From: an uncultured Bacilli bacterium
GTDB lineage: Bacteria > Bacillota_I > Bacilli_A > RF39 > UBA660
Direction of reading: 5' to 3'
NCBI GenBank assembly: GCA_944332375.1
Contig: CALVJU010000073.1
Span: 1 to 11,913, forward strand
Length of the DNA stretch: 11,913 bases
Made by a program: the position numbers and the translations under genes. Below the pieces are notes generated by a model that saw nothing but the letters and a program-made list of their open reading frames with translations, searched no databases and had not been told where the DNA came from. Positions within the stretch are counted from its first letter, which is position 1. The number at the start of each line of letters is the position of its first letter. This document shows, piece by piece, positions 6,758 to 11,688 of the stretch.

Positions 6758-8034
6758 ATCATCTCTCCAACAGTTCCATAAATCAAACGTTCCCCAATAC
6801 AAGAATGTTTCTCAATCGTAAAACAATCTAAATACTCTCTATCTTCTAATTTCTTTTGATTCTCATATACCGTTAGTAATACTTCTCCCTCTTTTACTTT
6901 CTCTCCTACTTTTTTATGGAGTTTGATTCCTACTCGGTAATCAATTTGATCCGTCGTCTTCTCTCTTCCTCCACCAAGTTCTTTCACCAACTCCCCAATC
7001 TTAGCTGGTTCAACACGTGTCACATACCCTGATTTAGGAGCAACAATCTCCCTTCCTGGTAAATCATCAAATTCTAACTTTCCATGTTGTGCTTCAATAA
7101 ATTGGTGAAATTTTTCTAACGCTTTCCCTTCTTTTAATACGGTTTCTACTTCCTTTTTCGCATCTCTTAAAGAAATATTCTTTCCTAAATGGACCATATA
7201 AGTCGCAATCGTCATAACAACTTCCTTAAAATCCCTACGTACTGGTTCATTTTTTAATAATTGATATGCTTCTTCTACTTCTAATTGATTTCCTACCATG
7301 CTTCCTAAAGGTTGACTCATATTCGTCACCAAACAAATCACATCTCGATCATACCTTTGTCCAATCTCAATCATAGTACGAGCAAGCCTCCTAGCAGACT
7401 CTAACGTCTTCATAAAAGCACCTCTACCCACTTTTAAATCAATAATAATCTTATCCGCACCAGAAGCAATTTTCTTACTCATAATACTAGAAGCAATCAA
7501 CGGAATACTATCTGTCGTACCAGTCACATCACGAAGCGCATAAATCTTTTTATCAGCAGGACATAAATTCCCCGTTTGACTCATGAGTGCTAATCCAATT
7601 GAATTTACTTGGTCAATAAATTGATCAAACTCTAAATTCGTTTGAAACCCTGGAATCGACTCTAACTTATCAATTGTTCCCCCAGTAAATCCAAGTCCCT
7701 TTCCACTCATCTTCGCACACTTCACACCACAACTTGCGACAATCGGAAGAACTGCAAGTGTTGTCTTATCTCCAACCCCTCCAGTCGAATGTTTGTCAAC
7801 TTTATAACCTTCTATTCCACTCAGATCTAAAGTCTCTCCACTCTGAATCATAATATCCGTCAAATTGAAAATCTCTATCTTCGACATTCCCTTTAACGTA
7901 ATTGCCATCAAAAGTGCACTCATCTGATAATCAGGAATCTTTCCTTCCACATAACCCATTACCACATATTGTAACTCTTCATAAGATAATTCATCACTCT
8001 TTTTCTTTTTTTCAATGATATCTATTATATTCAT
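6754..8034 (-). CDS. pdp: Pyrimidine-nucleoside phosphorylase
   Basis: Catalyses reversible phosphorolysis of uridine, thymidine or deoxyuridine to base and (deoxy)ribose-1-phosphate in pyrimidine salvage. The 426-residue protein has family length. It shows the helical N-terminal domain, the phosphate loop K81-H82-S83-T-G-G-V-G-D-K, and the family signature region at 110-126 (TGGTIDKLES). R168 in ALRDVTGTTDS and S183/K187 in SSIMSKK match the base-binding residues of E. coli thymidine phosphorylase. In the signature, K112 (SGKGLG) replaces the usual arginine. The ATG at 8034 was chosen because GGTGAAG lies just upstream and the conserved sequence begins there; a longer frame from 8067 lacks a site. 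The 3' end overlaps the acetyltransferase start by 4 bases (ATGA). The gene could also be called deoA. Confidence 0.94.
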   Translation of the reverse strand: MNIIDIIEKKKKSDELSYEELQYVVMGYVEGKIPDYQMSALLMAITLKGMSKIEIFNLTDIMIQSGETLDLSGIEGYKVDKHSTGGVGDKTTLAVLPIVASCGVKCAKMSGKGLGFTGGTIDKLESIPGFQTNLEFDQFIDQVNSIGLALMSQTGNLCPADKKIYALRDVTGTTDSIPLIASSIMSKKIASGADKIIIDLKVGRGAFMKTLESARRLARTMIEIGQRYDRDVICLVTNMSQPLGSMVGNQLEVEEAYQLLKNEPVRRDFKEVVMTIATYMVHLGKNISLRDAKKEVETVLKEGKALEKFHQFIEAQHGKLEFDDLPGREIVAPKSGYVTRVEPAKIGELVKELGGGREKTTDQIDYRVGIKLHKKVGEKVKEGEVLLTVYENQKKLEDREYLDCFTIEKHSCIGERLIYGTVGEMI

Positions 8035-8050
8035 ATTCTTCACCATCTTT

Positions 8051-8081
8051 ATTATATAATAAAACATCCAAAAAAGTACAA
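8051..8081 (-). promoter_or_regulatory. Promoter of the pdp-GNAT-rpoZ operon
   Basis: On the minus strand TTGTAC (8081-8076) is 17 bp from TATATA (8058-8053); an overlapping TATAAT (8056-8051) gives 19 bp. The predicted leader is only about 10 bases. The -35 lies within the descending arm of the upstream terminator, so the two signals share DNA. Confidence 0.5.
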
Positions 8082-8100
8082 TCTTTTTTTAGACTGTACT
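8070..8100 (-). terminator. Terminator after the first XRE gene
   Basis: The minus-strand RNA forms AGUACAGUC / GAUUGUACU (9 pairs, one G-U) around the loop UAAAAAAA, then five to six U. It starts at the XRE gene stop codon (8101-8099). The G-U becomes an A-C mismatch in the complementary RNA, so it works best on this strand. Confidence 0.85.
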
Positions 8101-8461
8101 ATTTATTTAACTTAATTTCAATCAAATCAAATGTTCTTCTCGGATCTTGTAATAGACGATAATATAACTCTTTTCTCTTTCTCAGTTCAAACAAAGTCTT
8201 TGCTTCTTCTTTGGAAATCATATAGTGATATTCCCTTTCATTCTCACCAATATAAGACTCTCCCATATCTCTACCTAATAAATAATCAGTTGTCACATCT
8301 AATACATTCGCAATCTTTTCTAACTGTGGAACAGAAGGTGTTTTTTTCCCTAATTCATATCCACAAACAGAAACTTTTGTAACCCCAGTCAACTTCCCTA
8401 GCTTCTCTTGTGAGAGTCCTTTTCTCTCTCGTAATTCTTTTAATCGATAACCTAAAAACAT
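8099..8461 (-). CDS. XRE-family HTH transcriptional regulator (paralogue A)
   Basis: DNA-binding regulator of 120 residues. Residues 5-64 form a Cro/CI-type HTH: RLKELRERKGLSQEKLGKLTGVTKVS covers the first three helices, with the recognition helix around TKVSVCGYE, then P-S-V-P-Q-L-E-K-I-A-N-V-L-D-V and YLLGRD. A variable linker (65-80) leads to a helical C-terminal segment (81-115) ending in ELYYRLLQDPRRT. The protein at 8823-9188 has the same layout and nearly the same recognition helix. The ATG at 8461 follows GGAGGG by 8 bases. A TTAAC-N5-GR-TAAC element lies over its start site and another upstream, suggesting autoregulation. No phage or restriction genes are near; the targets are unknown. 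Confidence 0.9.
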   Translation of the reverse strand: MFLGYRLKELRERKGLSQEKLGKLTGVTKVSVCGYELGKKTPSVPQLEKIANVLDVTTDYLLGRDMGESYIGENEREYHYMISKEEAKTLFELRKRKELYYRLLQDPRRTFDLIEIKLNK

Positions 8462-8475
8462 GTCTATTACCCTCC

Positions 8476-8491
8476 GTTATCTATATGTTAA
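8476..8491 (-). promoter_or_regulatory. Operator copy 1, over the start site of XRE gene A
   Basis: The minus strand reads TTAACATATAGATAAC, matching TTAAC-N5-GR-TAAC. The two TAAC units are 11 bp apart, one helical turn, so they face the same side of the DNA. It covers the predicted start between the -10 and the Shine-Dalgarno, a typical repressor position. Confidence 0.65.
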
Positions 8492-8495
8492 TATC

Positions 8496-8524
8496 ATTAT
8501 AACAAAGCTATCTCATTTCAACTT
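8496..8524 (-). promoter_or_regulatory. Promoter of XRE gene A
   Basis: On the minus strand TATAAT (8501-8496) with TGT before it forms an extended -10. The -35 region at 17 bp (AAGTTG) is poor, and a TTGAAA is only 14 bp away. The promoter lies between operator copies 1 and 2. Confidence 0.65.
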
Positions 8525-8528
8525 AAAA

Positions 8529-8544
8529 TTAACTTTTGGGTAAC
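8529..8544 (+). promoter_or_regulatory. Operator copy 2, shared by XRE gene A and the small HTH gene
   Basis: TTAACTTTTGGGTAAC matches TTAAC-N5-GR-TAAC in the orientation opposite to copy 1, centre to centre 53 bp from it. TAACTTTTG is fully repeated at 11-bp spacing (8530-8538, 8541-8549). It ends 6 bp before the small HTH gene's -35 and lies upstream of the XRE A promoter. Confidence 0.65.
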
Positions 8545-8550
8545 TTTTGC

Positions 8551-8579
8551 TTGAAAATAATACAAACACAATATATAAT
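8551..8579 (+). promoter_or_regulatory. Promoter of the small HTH gene
   Basis: TTGAAA (8551-8556) and TATAAT (8574-8579) have the ideal 17-bp spacing. The start would fall near 8586, leaving a leader of about 15 bases with GGTGAG (8592-8597) as ribosome site. It points away from the XRE A promoter. Confidence 0.8.
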
Positions 8580-8600
8580 AGAATTATGGACGGTGAGAAA

Positions 8601-8831
8601 ATGGAAAAATTAAAACAATTACGTCTCAAGAAAAAAATCAGTTATAAAGAAATGGCCGATCGTTTAGGAATTAGTAAACCATATTATTGGCAATTAGAAA
8701 ATGACCAAAGGAGACTTAGCTACGATATGGCCATTAAGATATCTTATATTTTAAAAACTACTCCCGATGATTTATTTTATGATGAAGTGTTTGAAAAACT
8801 AAATTTAGGACGCAATCCGTATTTATTTTAA
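8601..8831 (+). CDS. Small Cro-like HTH protein
   Basis: HTH_3/XRE protein of 76 residues consisting of little more than the DNA-binding domain. LKQLRLKKKISYKEMADRLG forms helices 1-2, ISKPYYWQLENDQRRLSY holds the recognition helix and wing, and MAIKISYILKTTPDDLFY forms helices 4-5. The recognition helix (KPYYWQLEN) differs from that of the two neighbouring XRE proteins, so it should bind another site. The ATG at 8601 was chosen for GGTGAG 4-5 bases upstream; in-frame ATGs at 8586 and 8547 lie at or before the predicted transcription start. It is divergent from XRE gene A and its last 9 bases overlap the end of XRE gene B, with no terminator between. Its role is inferred to be regulatory. Confidence 0.85.
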   Translation: MEKLKQLRLKKKISYKEMADRLGISKPYYWQLENDQRRLSYDMAIKISYILKTTPDDLFYDEVFEKLNLGRNPYLF

Positions 8832-9188
8832 CTCTTGCTTTAGTAAAACTTCCATCTGATTTGTTGCTCGTTCTGGATCTTTTACTAAATAATTATAAAG
8901 ACGCTTGTGTCTTTTTATATGGTCTAAAATAGATGCATCTAATAATGTAATTCTTCTTGTATAGGGTAAGTGAGTTTCTTGAATGGAATATAGTTCTCTA
9001 CCTAACAGATAATTTGGATCTACATCTAAAACATCTGCAAGTAAGATAAAGTTATCAATCGTCGGTGTTCTTGTCCCTAATTCATAACCACAAATGGAAA
9101 CTTTCGTTACTCCAATTAGTTTTCCTAACTCTTCTTGAGTAATTCCCTTTTTCATCCTCGATTCTTTGAGCCTTTCACCTATAAACAT
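8823..9188 (-). CDS. XRE-family HTH transcriptional regulator (paralogue B)
   Basis: A 121-residue paralogue of the regulator at 8099-8461. The HTH (residues 5-64) keeps the same frame: RLKESRMKKGITQEELGKLIGVTKVSICGYELG, then T-P-T-I-D-N-F and a YLLGRE end. The recognition-helix segment TKVSICGYE differs from paralogue A only by I for V. The linker (65-82) has diverged, while the C-terminal RLYNYLVKDPERAT still matches LYYRLLQDPRRT in A. The ATG at 9188 follows AAAGGAAG by about 8 bases. Its promoter is bracketed by two TTAAC-N5-GR-TAAC elements, laid out as for paralogue A. The duplication therefore includes the control region. Its 3' end overlaps the convergent small HTH gene. Confidence 0.9.
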   Translation of the reverse strand: MFIGERLKESRMKKGITQEELGKLIGVTKVSICGYELGTRTPTIDNFILLADVLDVDPNYLLGRELYSIQETHLPYTRRITLLDASILDHIKRHKRLYNYLVKDPERATNQMEVLLKQELK

Positions 9189-9212
9189 ACTACTACTTCC
9201 TTTCGCTCAATC

Positions 9213-9228
9213 GTTACCTTATCGTTAA
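9213..9228 (-). promoter_or_regulatory. Operator copy 3, over the start site of XRE gene B
   Basis: The minus strand reads TTAACGATAAGGTAAC, matching TTAAC-N5-GR-TAAC. TAACGAT is repeated at 11-bp spacing. It begins 2 bp downstream of the -10 box and covers the predicted start, the same place as copy 1 at XRE gene A. Confidence 0.65.
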
Positions 9229-9230
9229 TC

Positions 9231-9259
9231 ATTATAAAAGTTCTCTTTTTGAAAAGAAA
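9231..9259 (-). promoter_or_regulatory. Promoter of XRE gene B
   Basis: On the minus strand TATAAT (9236-9231) has a weak TTTCTT (9259-9254) 17 bp upstream. The stretch after the -10 resembles that of paralogue A (ATAATGAT followed by TTAAC), which supports duplication of the whole control region. Confidence 0.6.
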
Positions 9260-9264
9260 TAAAA

Positions 9265-9280
9265 TTAACTTCTTGATAAC
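9265..9280 (+). promoter_or_regulatory. Operator copy 4, upstream of the XRE gene B promoter
   Basis: TTAACTTCTTGATAAC matches TTAAC-N5-GR-TAAC, in the orientation opposite to copy 3. The centres are 52 bp apart, against 53 bp for copies 1 and 2. It lies just upstream of the weak -35 region. Confidence 0.6.
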
Positions 9281-9295
9281 ATCACAAAACAAAGC

Positions 9296-9307
9296 AAAAA
9301 AAAAAAA
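9296..9307. repeat. Run of 12 A (T on the minus strand) after the short ssb gene
   Basis: Twelve consecutive A lie a few bases past the ssb stop codon, which reads as T12 in the ssb direction. It may serve as a U tract, but I find no strong hairpin before it. The run length could vary between cells or be a sequencing uncertainty. Confidence 0.5.
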
Positions 9308-9311
9308 GCAA

Positions 9312-9653
9312 TCACTCTTTTTCTTCTTGATTTCTTCTACTAGATAAAAAGGTTACTTTGTCCGCAACAATTTCTACAACATTTCTTTTATAGTCTTCAT
9401 CTAATTGTATAGTACGAGATTGAATATGACCGCGAATTCCTAATAAATCCCCTTTTTTCACATAAGTGATTGTCTTTTCTGCAACCCCTTCCCATAACGT
9501 ACAATGAATAAAATCCGCTTCATACTCGCCATTCGCATTCTTATAACTCCTTGGAACTGCAACCGTAATATTCGTTACTTTCCTTCCCGTTTCCGTTTTT
9601 CTCAGTTCTGGTTCACGAACAAGTCTTCCAACAATAACAGCTTGATTCAACAT
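9312..9653 (-). CDS. ssb: Short single-stranded DNA-binding protein (SsbB-like)
   Basis: OB-fold protein that coats single-stranded DNA. The 113 residues contain the complete SSB core: MLNQAVIVGRLVREPELRKT, TNITVAVPRSY, DFIHCTLWEGVAEK, KGDLLGIRGHIQSR and VVEIVADKVTFL. It ends at once with SSRRNQEEKE. The disordered linker and the acidic DDDIPF-type tip that recruits partners in the main SSB are missing. Length and shape match B. subtilis SsbB, the competence-associated second SSB, so this is probably a secondary SSB. The ATG at 9653 was chosen for AAAGGAGAGAG and the conserved start; the frame extends to 9719 without a site. It has its own promoter and lies upstream of XRE gene B. Confidence 0.9.
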   Translation of the reverse strand: MLNQAVIVGRLVREPELRKTETGRKVTNITVAVPRSYKNANGEYEADFIHCTLWEGVAEKTITYVKKGDLLGIRGHIQSRTIQLDEDYKRNVVEIVADKVTFLSSRRNQEEKE

Positions 9654-9674
9654 AATCTCTCTCCTTTCATCTAC

Positions 9675-9703
9675 ACTATAACGAAAAGAAAAAAGAAAAA
9701 CAA
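9675..9703 (-). promoter_or_regulatory. Promoter of the short ssb gene
   Basis: On the minus strand TTGTTT (9703-9698) is 17 bp from TATAGT (9680-9675), followed after a short leader by AAAGGAGAGAG. It lies after the terminator of the upstream gene, so ssb is an independent unit. Confidence 0.65.
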
Positions 9704-9754
9704 ATGAGACATATTTCAATTTTTCATCTCAGTCTCTCCTGTTTTATTGAAATG

Positions 9755-9787
9755 AAAAGAGAGAATCTATAAAAGACAGTTCTCTCT
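9755..9787 (-). terminator. Terminator after the unknown 286-residue gene
   Basis: The minus-strand RNA pairs AGAGAGAA with UUCUCUCU (9787-9780 with 9765-9758) around a 14-base loop and continues UUUUCAUUU. It lies 19 bases past the stop codon. Confidence 0.7.
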
Positions 9788-9805
9788 ATTTGTGAAACAA
9801 TAAAA

Positions 9806-10666
9806 TTATCTCTTTGGGTGATTTCCAATTCTTTTTACCGCTATACGATTTTCTGGTGCTTCTTGATACAAATCCATTCTTCTTTTATAAAATTCAGTTA
9901 ACTGTTCATAAAAATAGGTCACATCAACAACAGATTTTAAACCTCTAGAAGAAAGACTACGAATACTATCCTCCTCTACATAATAAATTGGTTCATCCGT
10001 CTCTGTTACATGTTCTAGTATCGGAAAAGCAATCGTCTCTTCATCTAACAAATAGACCTCATTACTCTCTGGTGCCTGACGATATCCATACATAAAAACA
10101 CCATCCTCAAAGCCATTTACTTTTTGATGATACTGAGCAATCGCTTTCGTATCACTCAAATACCCTTGCACGGCTTTCTTTCTCTCATCTTGATTCGCAT
10201 ACACTCCTTCAAACAATCCATTCGCATCTTCAAATGGAACACTAGAAGAGAGTTGAAAAATGACAACATGTTGTTCTAACTCTTTTACTTTCTGTAAATA
10301 AGTAACATATTCCTTTTCGATATCTTGTAAAAAGTCCTCTTGGCGATAAAACAAATCCATATAAGTTCTACTAATCTCTGTTTCCTTTTCTAAATCGATT
10401 TCTTCTAACGAATCTAGATCCAGCTCTTGACTATATAAAAATCTCTTATTTTGTAAATCATAATATGCTTGATGACGAAAATCTACTGGAACTAGATATA
10501 ATAACTCTTCACATTCCTTCGTTCTTCCTAAATATGGTCTTTTCCTATAATCGCTCAACATATCTTTATTTAAAAGATATTTCCCTCCATGTGTAAATAC
10601 AGCACGAAAACCTGCTCTAAGAGCTCCTTTCACCGTTACTTTTTGTTTTTTACTACTCATTTTCAT
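9806..10666 (-). CDS. Unrecognised protein, 286 residues, coupled to sufU
   Basis: I do not recognise the family. It is a soluble, charged protein with no membrane segment or signal peptide. The N-terminus is strongly basic (MKMSSKKQKVTVKGALRAGFR), then a stretch rich in Tyr and Leu (about 40-80). A helical, possibly coiled-coil acidic part spans about 80-130 (DSLEEIDLEKETEISRTYMD, QDIEKEYVTYLQKVKELEQ). A mixed region follows with repeated YxxE/YxE patterns and a basic end (KRIGNHPKR). No catalytic motif is obvious. It overlaps the sufU end by 14 bases, so the two are probably translated together, and it is followed by a terminator. Two starts are possible: 10666 (AAAGGG upstream) and 10660 (AGGA upstream). 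Length, normal codon use and the coupling make it a real gene. Confidence 0.8.
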   Translation of the reverse strand: MKMSSKKQKVTVKGALRAGFRAVFTHGGKYLLNKDMLSDYRKRPYLGRTKECEELLYLVPVDFRHQAYYDLQNKRFLYSQELDLDSLEEIDLEKETEISRTYMDLFYRQEDFLQDIEKEYVTYLQKVKELEQHVVIFQLSSSVPFEDANGLFEGVYANQDERKKAVQGYLSDTKAIAQYHQKVNGFEDGVFMYGYRQAPESNEVYLLDEETIAFPILEHVTETDEPIYYVEEDSIRSLSSRGLKSVVDVTYFYEQLTEFYKRRMDLYQEAPENRIAVKRIGNHPKR

Positions 10667-11087
10667 TCCTACCCTTTCTTAGTATCTCATCCATCCCCCA
10701 CCATGCGAGAAGCGCACATTTCTTTCTACTCGGTTGCTTACCCATATCTTCTAAAGCAACAAGCTGTTCTAAACATTGTTCTTGATAAGGTTTTCCCTCT
10801 ATCATATTTTTAAATGACTCTGAAATCTCATCAGCTTCTTCTACCGTTTTCCCTAGAAGCGTTTCAATCATCATCGATGTCGAAGCAGTACAAACCGCAC
10901 AAGCCTCCCCATCAAAACGAATATCTTCGATCTTTCCGTTTTGAATCAAGGCCATCAATTTTACTTCATCAATACAAGATTCATTATTCTCATACTGAAA
11001 CATATATCGTTGATCTTCCACCAATCCCTTATGAACTGGTTCACGATAATGTTTCATCATCAATTCCCGTTTTTCTTTTGGATCCAT
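10653..11087 (-). CDS. sufU: Fe-S assembly scaffold / sulfur acceptor SufU
   Basis: Zinc-bound partner of SufS that accepts persulfide sulfur and passes it to the SUF assembly machinery. The 144 residues carry the four zinc ligands of Firmicute SufU: C38 and D40 in ESCIDEV, C63 in FDGEACAVCTAS and C124 in SRKKCALLAW. These nearly match B. subtilis C41, D43, C66 and C128. AS-T-S-M-M after C63 and the roughly 20-residue insertion typical of SufU over IscU also fit. The ATG at 11087 was chosen for the strong GAGAGGGGG site; the frame extends to a TTG at 11102. It lies 31 bases after frr, separated by a terminator-like hairpin, with no clear promoter. It overlaps the downstream unknown gene. Confidence 0.94.
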   Translation of the reverse strand: MDPKEKRELMMKHYREPVHKGLVEDQRYMFQYENNESCIDEVKLMALIQNGKIEDIRFDGEACAVCTASTSMMIETLLGKTVEEADEISESFKNMIEGKPYQEQCLEQLVALEDMGKQPSRKKCALLAWWGMDEILRKGRNENE

Positions 11088-11106
11088 ATATCCCCCTCTC
11101 AAGACG

Positions 11107-11147
11107 AAAAAGAAGGAACTAAACGCTCATTAATTCTTGTTCCTTCT
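11107..11147 (-). terminator. Terminator across the end of frr, before sufU
   Basis: AGAAGGAAC (11111-11119) and GTTCCTTCT (11139-11147) form a perfect 9-bp stem with a 19-base loop, followed by U on the minus strand. The ascending arm is the last coding part of frr, and the stop codon is at the start of the descending arm. sufU begins only 20 bases beyond. Confidence 0.75.
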
Positions 11148-11667
11148 CTTTTAACTTTGTTTCTACAATTTTATTATATGTTTGAATTAATTCTTGAACA
11201 TCACTTTGACCATCTTTGATCTCATCTTCAGTCATCTCTAAGCGTTTAATTTCACTATTCGCATCTTGTCTAATATTACGTAAAGCAATTCTCGCTTCCT
11301 CAGCAATTTCACGTACTTGCTTTACATATTCTCTTCTCGTATCTTCTGTCAGCGGTGGAATATTTAAAATAATCGTCTCTCCATTATTATTTGGAGTCAA
11401 TCCGATATTTGCCTCATAAATCCCCTTTTCAATCGCTCCTAAACAAGATTTATCAAATGGTTTAATTGATAGCTGTCTTGCCTCTGGAATAGAAATTTGA
11501 GCAAGTTGATTTAATGGCGTAGGAACTCCATAATATAATACTTCAACTTTATTTAAAATTGCCGGATTCGCACGTCCTGCTCTGACATTTGTAAATCGTT
11601 TTTCCATCGATTCAATGGAATGTTTCATTTTATTTTCTGTTTCATCTAAAATCTTATCAATATCCAT
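11119..11667 (-). CDS. frr: Ribosome recycling factor
   Basis: With EF-G, splits the post-termination ribosome into subunits. The 182-residue protein matches the family from end to end. The helical arm includes RFTNVRAGRANPAILNKVEVLYYGVPTPLNQLAQISIPEARQL, the second domain has KPFDKS, AIEKGIYEANIGLTPNNNGETI and IPPLTEDTRREYVKQV, and there is a final long helix (residues 115-180). The ATG at 11667 follows GGAGG by 8 bases. frr usually follows pyrH, often behind rpsB-tsf; here a strong promoter directly precedes it and pyrH is not adjacent within the 246 bp visible. Confidence 0.97.
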   Translation of the reverse strand: MDIDKILDETENKMKHSIESMEKRFTNVRAGRANPAILNKVEVLYYGVPTPLNQLAQISIPEARQLSIKPFDKSCLGAIEKGIYEANIGLTPNNNGETIILNIPPLTEDTRREYVKQVREIAEEARIALRNIRQDANSEIKRLEMTEDEIKDGQSDVQELIQTYNKIVETKLKEKEQELMSV

Positions 11668-11688
11668 ACATTAAGCCTCCATAAATTA

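Noticed and set aside
8099..9188. Prophage remnant or toxin-antitoxin system around the HTH genes
   Set aside because: No integrase, phage, toxin-like or attachment sequences are visible; neighbours are housekeeping genes. Regulators alone do not support either call.
10814..11219. Two plus-strand frames opposite sufU and frr
   Set aside because: Shadows of well-conserved genes; the residue pattern is the reverse complement of coding DNA and there is no start signal.
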